Below, piece by piece: positions 33,335 to 41,545 of a stretch of 64,000 bases of DNA; within the stretch, counting starts at the first letter, position 1, and every line of letters begins with the position of its first letter. A program made the position numbers and the translations under genes. The notes beneath the pieces were generated by a model that was not told the origin of the DNA, ran no database searches, and saw only the letters and a program-made list of their open reading frames with translations. The DNA is from Paenibacillus dendritiformis (lineage in GTDB: Bacteria > Bacillota > Bacilli > Paenibacillales > Paenibacillaceae). The stretch covers positions 2,480,501-2,544,500 of the forward strand of contig NZ_AP025344.1 of assembly GCF_021654795.1 (NCBI RefSeq). Reading direction: 5' to 3'.

Positions 33335-34306
33335 TTACGGAAGCGCTCTGCCTCTGGAGCTGACGTACAGGGTGTACCACTCTTCCCGTGTCAGGGTGAG
33401 GTTCGCCGCTTCGCCGCATGCCCGGATTCGCTCCGGATTGGCAGTGCCGATCACCGGCTGGATTCCGGCCGGATGGCGCATCAGCCAGGCGAGAATGATC
33501 GCTTCCCGCGTCGTGCCCTTCTCATCGGCCATCGCCTGTACGAGCTCCGCCGTCTCGCGGATCGAAGCCGGCTGATCCGATAGATCCCGGCCCGAGAAGA
33601 CGCCTTGCGCAAGCGGGCCCCAAGCTTGAATTTGAATATTTTCCAGACGGCAGTACTCCAGCGTGCCTTCCGGGAATATATCTTCCTTGGCGGCATCTTG
33701 GTTCACATGAACGCCTTGATCGAGCCAGCCGATTTTGGCCAGACTCATCTCCAGCTGATTGACGATAAGCGGCTCCTTGCTGTATGCCTGGAGCAGCCGA
33801 ATCTGGCCGGCGCTCATGTTCGAGACGCCGAAGGCCCGCACTTTCCCCGCAGACTTCAATGCCGACACCGCTTCCGCGACCTCTTCCGGCTCCATCAACG
33901 GATCGGGGCGGTGGAAGAGCAGAATGTCGAGATATTCGACACCCAGCCGCTTCAAGCTTCCGTCGACGCTGCGCAAAATATGCTCCTTCGAAAAATCATA
34001 GCGTCCCGGAATGCCTTTATCAGCGAAGCGAATGCCGCACTTGGATTGCAGCACGATGCGCTCTCTCAATTCCGGCCGTTCCTTCAGCACTTGGCCGAAT
34101 ACTTGCTCCGCTTTGCCTCTCGTATAAATGTCGGCATGGTCGAACATATTGATGCCCGCCTCGAGGGCGGCGTCCACCGCAGCATGCGCCGCTGCGAGAT
34201 GTTGATTCGTGATCGGATCGCCATTCCAGCCTCCTCCCAGCCCCATGCATCCGAGCACAAGCCGGCTGGCGGCGAGTCCGCGCCGTTGAATCGGGATTGT
34301 ATTCAT
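33335..34306 (-). CDS. aldo/keto reductase (YdhF-like)
   Basis: A 323-residue NADPH-dependent aldo/keto reductase. The active-site tetrad is readable: Asp in FDHADIY with its Tyr, Lys in QSKCGIR, and His in LLFHRPDP. NADP-binding segments occur near the C-terminus (AWGPLAQG, VIGTANPERI). The pattern is closest to the E. coli YdhF group of oxidoreductases. Physiological substrate unknown. Monocistronic on the minus strand, divergent from an SDR pseudogene. Confidence 0.9.
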   Translation of the reverse strand: MNTIPIQRRGLAASRLVLGCMGLGGGWNGDPITNQHLAAAHAAVDAALEAGINMFDHADIYTRGKAEQVFGQVLKERPELRERIVLQSKCGIRFADKGIPGRYDFSKEHILRSVDGSLKRLGVEYLDILLFHRPDPLMEPEEVAEAVSALKSAGKVRAFGVSNMSAGQIRLLQAYSKEPLIVNQLEMSLAKIGWLDQGVHVNQDAAKEDIFPEGTLEYCRLENIQIQAWGPLAQGVFSGRDLSDQPASIRETAELVQAMADEKGTTREAIILAWLMRHPAGIQPVIGTANPERIRACGEAANLTLTREEWYTLYVSSRGRALP

Positions 34307-34530
34307 GTTGAATCACTCCAGTGGATGTAGAATGCAAAGCTTGTCTCGTCCAGTGTACTACAGGTCCGGGAGCATATCCAGATGGCCAGCGGGCGAAGCA
34401 GGGGGCCAAGCGGGGAGCCGTTCTGTGCGGATAATCAGGCGAGCCCTGCCCGGAAGCAAAAGGGAACCCGCAGCCGAATATACCAGTACGCACGAAAAGA
34501 AGCCATCAACATGAAAGAGGAGGGAACGAG

Positions 34531-34795
34531 ACGAAGGAACGGGTAATGAGCGTAACCGGAGCGAACTCGGGCATGGGACCGGCAACCAGTGTGGCGTTGG
34601 CCAGGCAGGGAATCCATGTTATCATGCTGTGCCGGAAAAAGGCGAGGGGCAGGCGGGCGCTGGACGGACTGATTAATAACGCAGGGGACGAAGGAGGCGG
34701 CCAACAGCCTTCATCCCGGGGCCGCCGTCACCAATATCGGCATCGATCGCGGCACCGGGTTCGGCACAGATTACGGATATATTGAGGAATTATGC
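34531..34795 (+). pseudogene. short-chain dehydrogenase gene with large internal deletion
   Basis: The N-terminal Rossmann motif is intact (VTGANSGMGPATSVALARQG, then HVIMLCR), but it jumps directly from KARGRRA to LDGLINNAG, skipping the 50 or so residues normally between. A second break shifts the frame, and the C-terminal piece HPGAAVTNIGIDRGTGFG appears in another frame at about 34709-34762. The catalytic YxxxK region is missing. GAGGAGGG sits six bases before ACG (34531), possibly a mutated ATG. Clearly a decayed SDR oxidoreductase gene. Confidence 0.75.
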
Positions 34796-34814
34796 GTGTC
34801 CCCTACATATATTG

Positions 34815-34829
34815 TTGATAGATTATCAA
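34815..34829. promoter_or_regulatory. 15-bp perfect palindrome upstream of HTH gene
   Basis: TTGATA-GAT-TATCAA lies about 60 bp before the HTH-DUF1232 start. It could be an autoregulatory operator for that HTH protein. Confidence 0.35.
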
Positions 34830-34886
34830 TTAGCGTTGCTGTGCCTTCATGGCCTCAATGCTCTCGTCATCGGGAGGAGGGGTAGA

Positions 34887-35600
34887 ATGAATCAGGCGGA
34901 TAACGTGCCGCAATTCGGCCGTCAGTTGAAAGCGTGGCTCAAGGAACGCTCCATGTCCATGCGTAAATTAAGCGAGCAGACCGGAATCGATACGGCCACC
35001 ATCTCGAGGATGGCCAGCGGGAAGCAGGCGGTCAAGCCGGAATACATTCATCGCATCGCGTCGGTTCTCGCCATTCCGGCCGAGCGGCTGTATCGGGCCG
35101 CGGGCTATTCCGTCGGGTCAGAGCCGAGCGGGAGGACGGATATGCATGCTTCCGTCGATGCGATTCAGCAGGTGCTCGGGCATTCGAAGCTATTTGAGCC
35201 GGAGTTCAGCACCGAACGGGTGCGGCAGGAACTGATGAAGTGCGAGCGGTATGCCCGCACCGAGGAAGGCAAGCGGCTGATTCATCAAGATTTCGAGGAA
35301 AAAGTGAGCAAGGTGAGCGGAGAAGGCCCGTTCATTGAGCAGCTGCGCGACATGTTTGCTTGCTTTTGCGATCCGGCGGTGCCGGAGGAAGAAAAAGCGG
35401 TGCTCGGCAGCGCTCTGCTTTATTTCATCCTGTCTGTCGACATTATCCCGGATTATGTATTTCCGATCGGTTACCTTGATGATGCGATAGCGGTCAATAT
35501 GGCGCTCGAACGGCTGCGCGGGATGGCCAGGACACCGCAAGCGCGGAGCAATGCCCCAGGATCTGATCCGGCCGCCGAGGCGCCGGATGACGGGGAATAG
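34887..35600 (+). CDS. HTH (XRE-type) domain fused to DUF1232/YkvA domain
   Basis: A 237-residue protein. Residues about 10-65 are a Cro/C1-type helix-turn-helix (LKAWLKERSMSMRKLSEQTG, then ISRMASGKQAVKPEYIHRIA). A helical linker follows, then a DUF1232 (YkvA-like) domain with its hallmark hydrophobic core LLYFILSVDIIPDYVFPIGY and LDDAIAV at about 175-205. DUF1232 is usually found in small membrane-associated proteins, so a DNA-binding protein with this domain may link membrane state to transcription; this is inference. The ATG at 34887 follows GGGAGGAGG. The C-terminus is a Pro/Ala-rich tail. Confidence 0.82.
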   Translation: MNQADNVPQFGRQLKAWLKERSMSMRKLSEQTGIDTATISRMASGKQAVKPEYIHRIASVLAIPAERLYRAAGYSVGSEPSGRTDMHASVDAIQQVLGHSKLFEPEFSTERVRQELMKCERYARTEEGKRLIHQDFEEKVSKVSGEGPFIEQLRDMFACFCDPAVPEEEKAVLGSALLYFILSVDIIPDYVFPIGYLDDAIAVNMALERLRGMARTPQARSNAPGSDPAAEAPDDGE

Positions 35601-35634
35601 GGGGGCGGGGAGACGAATATGCTCCGCGGACGAA

Positions 35635-35669
35635 GGCAGCACGAGCCATAAGCACCGGCTCGTGCTGCC
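35635..35669. terminator. bidirectional hairpin between HTH gene and feoB(C)
   Basis: GGCAGCACGAGCC (35635-35647) pairs perfectly with GGCTCGTGCTGCC (35657-35669). No strong T-run on either side. Confidence 0.6.
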
Positions 35670-35687
35670 CACAGCCATGTTCTCTTG

Positions 35688-37097
35688 TTATACCCAGCCG
35701 AACGCCCTTGCCAGTTGAGCTGTGGCAAAGGTGACGGCAATCGCGATGGCGAGAGGGATAAGCGCGGACAGTGCGGTCCACTTTACGCTCTTCGTCTCTT
35801 TGTAAATGTTGAACAGCGTCGTGCCGCATGGATAATGGAGCAGGGAGAACAGCATCATATTGAGCGCGGTCAGCCATGTCCAGCCATGGTTCAGGAAAAT
35901 GTCCTTGATGTTGTCCATCCCGTCCGCATCGACCAACGCCCCGGTGGACAAGTATCCCATCAGCAGAATCGGAAGGACAATCTCATTCGCGGGAAGGCCG
36001 AGAATGAAGGCCATCAGGATGAAGCCGTCGAGTCCGATCGCATGGGCGAACGGGTCGAAAAAGCCGGCCATATGATTGAGCACGCTGTCCCCGCCGACGA
36101 AAATATTCCCCAGGATCCAGGTAATGACACCGGCAGGCGCGGCCACGATGATGGCACGCGTCAACACATTGAGCGATTTGTCCCGCGACGCGAGCAGAAT
36201 CGTCTTCGCGAACTGCGGCTTCCGGTACGGAGGCAGCTCCAGCGTATAATGAGTCGGAACCCCGCGCAAGGCGGTCTTGGACAAGACCCACGATACGGTA
36301 AACGTGACGGCGATGCCGATCATGACCATGCCCATGACGACCGAGGCCGTAACGAGCGTCTGCATGCCGGAACCGAGTCCCGCCGACACCATGAAGAGAG
36401 AAGACAGCAGAATCAAGGTTGGCCAGCGTCCGTTGCACGGCACGAAGTTGTTCGTCAAGATGGCAAGCATCCGCTCACGCGGCGATTCGATTATGCGGGT
36501 GGACAAAATCGCTGCGGCGTTGCAGCCGAAGCCCATCGACATCGTCAGCGCCTGCTTGCCATGCCCGCCCGATTTCTTGAACAGGCGGTCCATGTTGAAG
36601 GCGACGCGCGGCAAGTAGCCGAAGTTCTCCAGCAGGGCGAAGACCGGGAAAAAGATGGCCATCGGCGGCAGCATGACGCTGACGACCCAGGCCGTGCCGC
36701 GGAAGAAACCGAGAATGAGGACGCCATGCAGCCACGCGGGCGCATGAATCGCTTCGAAGCCGGCGGTCAAATAGCCTTCAACCGTATTAAACAAGTCAAA
36801 GAGCAGGGCGGAAGGCACATTCGCTCCCGCGATCGTAATCCAAAAGACCGCGCCAAGTATCGCCAGCATAATCGGGAACCCCCAAATCGGGGAGGTGACG
36901 ATTTTGTCAAGGCGGTACGTGCTCTCCAGCTTCTTCTTATCTTCGTAGCGGACCGCTTCGCGGCAAATGCTATGCGTGGTCTTATAAATATCCCCGACGA
37001 TGTCGTCCCGGATCTCGCTGCCGTTCGTCAGTCCCTTGGCCTTCGCCAAGAGCGAATCGAGCGGGTCGGGGGAATTAGTGGCAAGCGGTGTAGCCAT
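35688..37097 (-). CDS. feoB: FeoB permease half (ferrous iron transporter, C-terminal protein)
   Basis: A 469-residue protein corresponding to the membrane part of FeoB: two Gate-like permease domains and the FeoB C-terminal region. Seen are the opening EIRDDIVGDIYKTTHSICRE and LDKIVTSPIWGFPIM, helices around GFGCNAAAILSTRIIESPRER, FVPCNGRWPTLILL, and GLPANEIVLPILLMGY. FeoB moves Fe2+ across the plasma membrane. It is separate from the GTPase half encoded just upstream; the start of this gene overlaps the end of the GTPase gene by 23 bp. The ATG at 37097 is followed by a unique hydrophilic N-terminus, so the split looks natural rather than a frameshift. Confidence 0.88.
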   Translation of the reverse strand: MATPLATNSPDPLDSLLAKAKGLTNGSEIRDDIVGDIYKTTHSICREAVRYEDKKKLESTYRLDKIVTSPIWGFPIMLAILGAVFWITIAGANVPSALLFDLFNTVEGYLTAGFEAIHAPAWLHGVLILGFFRGTAWVVSVMLPPMAIFFPVFALLENFGYLPRVAFNMDRLFKKSGGHGKQALTMSMGFGCNAAAILSTRIIESPRERMLAILTNNFVPCNGRWPTLILLSSLFMVSAGLGSGMQTLVTASVVMGMVMIGIAVTFTVSWVLSKTALRGVPTHYTLELPPYRKPQFAKTILLASRDKSLNVLTRAIIVAAPAGVITWILGNIFVGGDSVLNHMAGFFDPFAHAIGLDGFILMAFILGLPANEIVLPILLMGYLSTGALVDADGMDNIKDIFLNHGWTWLTALNMMLFSLLHYPCGTTLFNIYKETKSVKWTALSALIPLAIAIAVTFATAQLARAFGWV

Positions 37098-37806
37098 ATT
37101 GTACCGTCTCCTTCACTGTCGCCGTCTGGTCTTCCGTCATCCGCTTTTTCATCGTCTGAAGCAGCTTCTCGTCATTATCGAGCAGCCGCAACGCGATCCA
37201 GCGGGCGGGGTAACGGTCGCCAAGCTGCTCGCGTATCGCCGGCTCCAGTTCGGCAATCTTGCGTTCGATATGATCGCTGTATTGAATCTGAAGCGGCTCA
37301 GGCACGAGCTGGCCCGAGGCGACCTGCTCGATCTTGTCGAGCAGCTGGGGAACGCCAATCCGGCTGCGCGCCGAGATGGCGACTGCAGGCACGCCCAGCC
37401 TGCGGGAGATCGCATCGATATCGATGCGGACGCCCAGACGCTTCGCTTCGTCAATCAGGTTGATGCAGAGGACGACGCGGTTCGTCATCTCCATGACCTG
37501 CAGCGCCAGATTCAAGTTCCGCTCCAGCGAGGTCGCGTCCAGCACGACCACCGTCACGTCCGGGTTATCGAAAATAATATAATCCCGAGCGACTTCCTCA
37601 TCGGCCGAATTGGAATAGAGGGAATAGGTGCCCGGAAGATCAATGATGCGGAACGGCGTGCCCCGATGCTCGAATTCTCCTTCCGCCATCATGACGGTCT
37701 TGCCTGCCCAGTTCCCGGTATGCTGGCGCATCCCCGTCAACGTATTGAACAAAGTGCTCTTGCCTGTATTCGGGTTGCCGGCCAGGGCAATTCGGTATCC
37801 GCTCAT
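37075..37806 (-). CDS. feoB: FeoB GTPase half (N-terminal protein)
   Basis: A 243-residue soluble protein with the FeoB G domain and guanine-dissociation-inhibitor helices but no membrane part. G1 is GNPNTGKST (10-18), the switch I region is HTGNWAGKTV, G3 is DLPGTYSL, and G4-type NLIDEAK follows. The C-terminal helices (SDHIERKIAELEPAIREQLG) match the GDI segment. It presumably pairs with the permease half downstream to form a two-chain Fe2+ transporter. It overlaps feoA by 4 bp and the permease gene by 23 bp, so all three are translationally coupled. Confidence 0.9.
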   Translation of the reverse strand: MSGYRIALAGNPNTGKSTLFNTLTGMRQHTGNWAGKTVMMAEGEFEHRGTPFRIIDLPGTYSLYSNSADEEVARDYIIFDNPDVTVVVLDATSLERNLNLALQVMEMTNRVVLCINLIDEAKRLGVRIDIDAISRRLGVPAVAISARSRIGVPQLLDKIEQVASGQLVPEPLQIQYSDHIERKIAELEPAIREQLGDRYPARWIALRLLDNDEKLLQTMKKRMTEDQTATVKETVQYGYTACH

Positions 37807-38057
37807 TCATCCTCACCTCCAATAATCTCCCCGTATATGCGCGTGCTCTCTTCGCGGCGAAGGGCGATGGTCGTATTGTTCACCCGGAACGCGACCGGAT
37901 CCCCGAGCGGGCTGCGCTGCAGCACCTCCACCGTATTGCCGGGCACAAAGCCGAGATCGAGAAGCCGCCGGCGCAGCACTCCTTCCACTTCGATGCGGGA
38001 GAGACGCAGCCGGCTGCCCGTATCCGCTTCTGCCAAAGCTCTCTCTGTCGTTGACAT
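37803..38057 (-). CDS. feoA: FeoA iron transport accessory protein
   Basis: An 84-residue SH3-like FeoA protein (LRLSRIEVEGVLRRRLLDLG, then FVPGNTVEVLQRSPLGDPVA and FRVNNTTIALRREE). It binds FeoB and supports Fe2+ uptake. GGAGGAGG precedes the ATG. First gene of the feoA-feoB(N)-feoB(C) operon, with its stop overlapping the next start by 4 bp. Confidence 0.92.
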   Translation of the reverse strand: MSTTERALAEADTGSRLRLSRIEVEGVLRRRLLDLGFVPGNTVEVLQRSPLGDPVAFRVNNTTIALRREESTRIYGEIIGGEDE

Positions 38058-38143
38058 CTATGATGTTCCTCCTCCCAATGTCCGAACCTCACGAGTAGAG
38101 CGGCAACCGCATTTCCTGAGGTTCCCCCGCTCTTGTTATTATT

Positions 38144-38172
38144 AGTATAGGACAAAAGTATTGAGTTGCCAA
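38144..38172 (-). promoter_or_regulatory. promoter of the feo operon
   Basis: On the minus strand TTGGCA (38172-38167), 17-bp spacer, TATACT (38149-38144), about 87 bp before feoA. Confidence 0.75.
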
Positions 38173-38187
38173 CAATTATTTTCATTA
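38171..38187 (-). promoter_or_regulatory. Fur-like box overlapping the feo -35 region
   Basis: On the minus strand ATGAAAATAATTGTTG sits against and partly over the -35. Against TGATAAT-N-ATTATCA it matches 10 of 14 by eye, mostly in the left arm. The position is right for iron-dependent repression by Fur; the match itself is moderate. Confidence 0.4.
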
Positions 38188-38349
38188 GGGCAACATTTTT
38201 AGGAGAGGGGAATTGTGGTATATGTATATGCTTGTGCAGCCCATTCGTTCGCCGGGAAACGACACATTTTTCTCCCTCCGGAGCAGGCTCTCCAGGGGGA
38301 GGTTCGGCGACGCCGGACTTTGGCGGCGAAATCGTGGCTTGGGGGCTCG

Positions 38350-38377
38350 TTGACATTGACGCAGGGGCAAGTATTAT
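38350..38377 (+). promoter_or_regulatory. promoter candidate for GNAT gene
   Basis: TTGACA (38350-38355), 16-bp spacer, TATTAT (38372-38377), about 65 bp before the TTG start. Confidence 0.55.
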
Positions 38378-38440
38378 ACTAGGAATGCTTGCCATGGCCC
38401 AATAACAGAATCGGCGGCATTAAAAGGGGAGGGGATTGCC

Positions 38441-39241
38441 TTGCTGCGAAAACTTACAACGGCCGAATTGGATGCCCTGCAGGGGCATGTCAGCAAGGAT
38501 GAGCATTTTTTGTACTACACCTATTTGACCGCGCGGCGTTCCCGTTCGGTTCACTACGGTCATTATTCGGAGGAAGGCGAGCTGTTGGGCGCGCTGGCCT
38601 ATTTGCGCGGCATGCCGTTCCATGCGTTTGCGGTGCTGCCGCTCGATGGACGGTTCGCCCTGGAGCCGCTCGTGAAGCGAATCCAGGCGGATGCAATGCT
38701 CCCGTCAGGGGCGGAAGGCAGCTTCATCTTGAGCGAAGAGGTGAGGGGGCGATTGGAACCGCAATTGCATTCGGTTATCCAATACCGGCCGCTGATGACG
38801 ATGATGCATCCGAATCCGGGATCGCTTCCGCCGGCGGACGGACAAGTCGTTCCGCTGAAGCCGGAGCACAAGGAGAAAATCGTGGAGCGGATGCGGGAAT
38901 TTCAATCGGTTGCTTTCACGGAGGAGGAGCTTCAATATCCGTGCGTCGGCATCTTCGAAGACCGTGAGCTGGTGGCGGTCGGCGGCTACCATGTGTACAG
39001 CGCGGAAGCGGCGGAATTGGGAAACATCGGCACGATTGCATCGCGGCGGGGCCGGGGATACGGGGCAAAAATAACGTCCGAGCTGGTCCGGATTGCTGCC
39101 CGGCTGACCCCTTATGTACTGCTGGAGGTGTTCAATGACAACGAGCCCGCGATCCGCCTTTACCGCTCCCTTGGCTTCGAAGCGGTGAACCAGCTCTATA
39201 TGACGAGCTTCCGCTTGCCTGTCTTGGCGGGACGCCTTTGA
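38441..39241 (+). CDS. GNAT family N-acetyltransferase
   Basis: A 266-residue protein whose C-terminal half is a GNAT domain: the acetyl-CoA-binding motif is IGTIASRRGRGYGAKITSEL (about 196-215), followed by VLLEVFNDNEPAIRLYRSLG, the typical motif B end. The N-terminal half is a second, divergent acetyltransferase-like or substrate-binding lobe. Acceptor unknown. TTG start after AGGGGAGGGG. Monocistronic. Confidence 0.82.
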   Translation: MLRKLTTAELDALQGHVSKDEHFLYYTYLTARRSRSVHYGHYSEEGELLGALAYLRGMPFHAFAVLPLDGRFALEPLVKRIQADAMLPSGAEGSFILSEEVRGRLEPQLHSVIQYRPLMTMMHPNPGSLPPADGQVVPLKPEHKEKIVERMREFQSVAFTEEELQYPCVGIFEDRELVAVGGYHVYSAEAAELGNIGTIASRRGRGYGAKITSELVRIAARLTPYVLLEVFNDNEPAIRLYRSLGFEAVNQLYMTSFRLPVLAGRL

Positions 39242-39425
39242 TTTAACGAATCGGAGACACCATCGTCCGGCATGGCGACGCAGGCCGGAACCGCGGACAA
39301 TCGTGGACAATATGATCTAATGCACTGAGGACAGGCAGACAATGGGATATACTGGCGTCGGCTCGGCTAGGCTCGCCCCGGCCGTGACCGGAGATTCTTT
39401 TCCGATGAAAAGGAGATGAGGCCCA

Positions 39426-40145
39426 TTGCAGAACAAATCCTCCATGAATAAGGGAATCCTGCTGGCCGGCGCCATCGTGGTTGCCCTGCTGCTCTTATGG
39501 CTGGCCGCCAGCCTGGCCGGGACGTCCGTCCGCGAGCAAGAACCGGCGTCCGCGCCATCCGCTTCCCGGGCGGTTCCGGAAGAGGAACTGAATTATGACC
39601 TCCAGCCCGTGATGGGAGATCGGAACGCTCCGATTCGCATCGTCGAATTCGGCGATTACAAATGCCCGGCCTGCAAGCGCTGGACCGAACTCGTGCTGTC
39701 GGAACTGCATGAGGAATTTATCGCAGACGGCACAGCCGCCTTCTACTATATCCATTATCCTTTTCTCGCTCCGGATTCGGAGCTGGCAGCCGTAGCGGGA
39801 GAGATTCTGTACCATATGGATGAATCCGCGTTCTGGACCTACCACACACGGATCAACGAGCTTCAGGGCGAGAAGGACGAGGCTTGGGCGAACGAATCGT
39901 TCCTAACCCGTCTCGTAGAGCGGGATATCCCGTCGATCGATGCCGAACAGTTCCGAGCCGAGCTGAAGGAGCTGAAGCATCTCGATACGGTCAAGGCCGA
40001 TATGAAGATTGCGCGCAAGTTCAGGATTGGCGGCACGCCGACAGTATTGCTGAACGGGCAAGAGATCGAGGATATTTCGTACGAGGGGATGCGGGAAGCG
40101 ATCTTGTCGGAGTTGAGCCGGCAACAAGCCCAGGCAGCCAAATAG
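39426..40145 (+). CDS. DsbA-like thioredoxin-fold protein (membrane-anchored)
   Basis: A 239-residue protein with an N-terminal membrane anchor (GILLAGAIVVALLLLWLAASL) and an extracellular thioredoxin/DsbA domain. The active site is CPAC (Cys80-Cys83) in EFGDYKCPACKRW, and the cis-Pro loop is IGGTPTVLLNG. The family includes BdbD, which oxidises or isomerises disulfides in exported proteins; without a BdbC partner nearby the direction of redox flow is unknown. TTG start at 39426 behind AAGGAGATGAGG; the ATG at 39444 is an alternative. A terminator follows. Confidence 0.85.
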   Translation: MQNKSSMNKGILLAGAIVVALLLLWLAASLAGTSVREQEPASAPSASRAVPEEELNYDLQPVMGDRNAPIRIVEFGDYKCPACKRWTELVLSELHEEFIADGTAAFYYIHYPFLAPDSELAAVAGEILYHMDESAFWTYHTRINELQGEKDEAWANESFLTRLVERDIPSIDAEQFRAELKELKHLDTVKADMKIARKFRIGGTPTVLLNGQEIEDISYEGMREAILSELSRQQAQAAK

Positions 40146-40161
40146 AGACACGGGGAAACAG

Positions 40162-40190
40162 CGGGTTTGCCTGGAGGCGGCCCGTTTTTT
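40162..40190 (+). terminator. rho-independent terminator
   Basis: CGGGTTTGCC and GGCGGCCCG around TGGA, then TTTTTT. Confidence 0.7.
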
Positions 40191-40204
40191 ATATGAAAAG
40201 ACCG

Positions 40205-40227
40205 GAATTCCGGCGCGGCCGGAATTC
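40205..40227. repeat. 23-bp inverted repeat upstream of rodA promoter
   Basis: GAATTCCGGC-GCG-GCCGGAATTC is a perfect 10-bp inverted repeat. It lies 12 bp before the -35 of rodA, so an upstream regulatory site or a secondary terminator arm is possible. Confidence 0.45.
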
Positions 40228-40238
40228 TGTGCTCACGG

Positions 40239-40267
40239 TTGACAATGGCAGGGGGATGGGGTAGTAT
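40239..40267 (+). promoter_or_regulatory. promoter of rodA/ftsW gene
   Basis: TTGACA (40239-40244), 17-bp spacer, TAGTAT (40262-40267). Confidence 0.65.
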
Positions 40268-40296
40268 TCACGTGACAAGATCTTCCTGTTCCCGCG

Positions 40297-40316
40297 CCCT
40301 TCGGCTAGCTGAAGGG
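40297..40316 (+). terminator. leader hairpin before rodA (possible attenuator)
   Basis: CCCTTC (40297-40302) pairs with GAAGGG (40311-40316), then TTTGTTTG, about 30 bp downstream of the promoter and 50 bp before the start codon. Confidence 0.4.
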
Positions 40317-40368
40317 TTTGTTTGTCATTCGGGGCAGATGACTCACTATATTGAAGAGGTACAACGTA

Positions 40369-41502
40369 ATGCTGCGAAAATGGAAGCGGATCGATCCGCT
40401 GCTGCTCTGGCTGGTGCTGTGCTTCATGGCGATTAGCACCATCGTCGTATATAGCGCGACGGTGAATACCAAATATGAAGGCATGCACATGGACAACATC
40501 AAGCTGTACGTTGTTCTGTTCATCCCGCTGCTTGTTACCGCGTGGTTCGATTACCGCATCGTCGTTCGTTATTTATCCGTCACCCTTTACGTTATCGGCA
40601 TCGGATTGCTTCTTCTGGTTATGTTCAAAGGGGTGAACATCAACGGCTCTACGCGATGGATCGCGATCGGAAGCCAGCAGTTCCAGCCGTCCGAGTTCAT
40701 GAAGCTGTTCATTATCATGCTGCTGGCTCGCTTGCTGGGACGAAGGGAAGGCGAGACGCTGAGACTGACCCGGGATATTGTGCCGCTAGGCCTAGTCGTG
40801 GCGGTTCCGATGTACCTGATTTACAAGCAGCCGGATTTGGGGACGACGATCGTATTCATCTCGATTTTTGTCGCCATGCTGTGGATGGCGAATGCGCGGC
40901 TCTCCCATATGATCGTCGGTCTATCCGCGGCTATCGCCGCCGTCGGAACGATTCTGGTGCTGTATTATCACAATCGCGATTTATTGATTAAGCTCATTAA
41001 GCCGCATCAGTTTTCCCGCATCGAGGCCTTTCTCGATCCGGCGAGCAACCTGGATGGAGGCTGGCATGTCATGAATTCGATCCGGGCCATCGGGTCGGGA
41101 AATTTTTCGGGAGACGGCTTTCTCAAAGGTTTTTTCGTGCACAACGGTTATATTCCGTACAGCTATTCGGATTCGATCTTTGTCGTCATCGGCGAGGAGT
41201 TCGGTTTTCTGGGCTCGGCCTGCCTGATCCTGCTGTATTTTGCGCTCATTTACCGCATGGTGCTCATTGCCGGCGCATGCAAAGACTTGGAGGGCGCCTA
41301 CCTCATCATCGGCATTATCGCGATGTTCACGCTGCAAATATTCGAAAACATCGCAATGCATATCGGACTGATGCCGCTTACGGGTCTATCGCTTCCATTC
41401 ATCAGCTACGGCGGGAGCTCGCTGCTCACCAACATGATATCGATCGGGCTCGTGATGAGCGTCAAGATCCACCAGGAAGAACCGAACCTGCTGGAGCTGT
41501 GA
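40369..41502 (+). CDS. RodA/FtsW/SpoVE family peptidoglycan glycosyltransferase
   Basis: A 377-residue SEDS protein with about ten membrane helices. Family signatures are visible: WIAIGSQQFQPSEFMKLF, YKQPDLGTTIVF, the large extracellular loop with FLDPASNLDGGWHVMNSIRAIGSG, SDSIFVVIGEEFGFLG, and the C-terminal LMPLTGLSLPFISYGGSSLL. SEDS proteins polymerise lipid II into glycan strands with a class B PBP partner, which is not encoded here. Elongation (RodA) or sporulation use cannot be settled from sequence. The ATG at 40369 follows GAAGAGGT; a TTG at 40351 is less likely. Confidence 0.9.
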   Translation: MLRKWKRIDPLLLWLVLCFMAISTIVVYSATVNTKYEGMHMDNIKLYVVLFIPLLVTAWFDYRIVVRYLSVTLYVIGIGLLLLVMFKGVNINGSTRWIAIGSQQFQPSEFMKLFIIMLLARLLGRREGETLRLTRDIVPLGLVVAVPMYLIYKQPDLGTTIVFISIFVAMLWMANARLSHMIVGLSAAIAAVGTILVLYYHNRDLLIKLIKPHQFSRIEAFLDPASNLDGGWHVMNSIRAIGSGNFSGDGFLKGFFVHNGYIPYSYSDSIFVVIGEEFGFLGSACLILLYFALIYRMVLIAGACKDLEGAYLIIGIIAMFTLQIFENIAMHIGLMPLTGLSLPFISYGGSSLLTNMISIGLVMSVKIHQEEPNLLEL

Positions 41503-41521
41503 ACGTACTCGATCGAAGTAA

Positions 41522-41545
41522 AAGCTGCCGCAAGGCAGTTTTTTT
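41522..41545 (+). terminator. rho-independent terminator
   Basis: CTGCC-GCAA-GGCAG stem followed by TTTTTTTG, after rodA. Confidence 0.8.

Noticed and set aside
35685..37463. 592-codon plus-strand frame opposite feoB
   Set aside because: Antisense to strongly recognisable FeoB; its Arg/Gln/Asp/His-rich composition is typical of a GC-rich shadow frame.
38223..38355. 43-codon frame between feoA and the GNAT gene
   Set aside because: No ribosome site, Arg-rich out-of-frame composition, and it overlaps the GNAT promoter.
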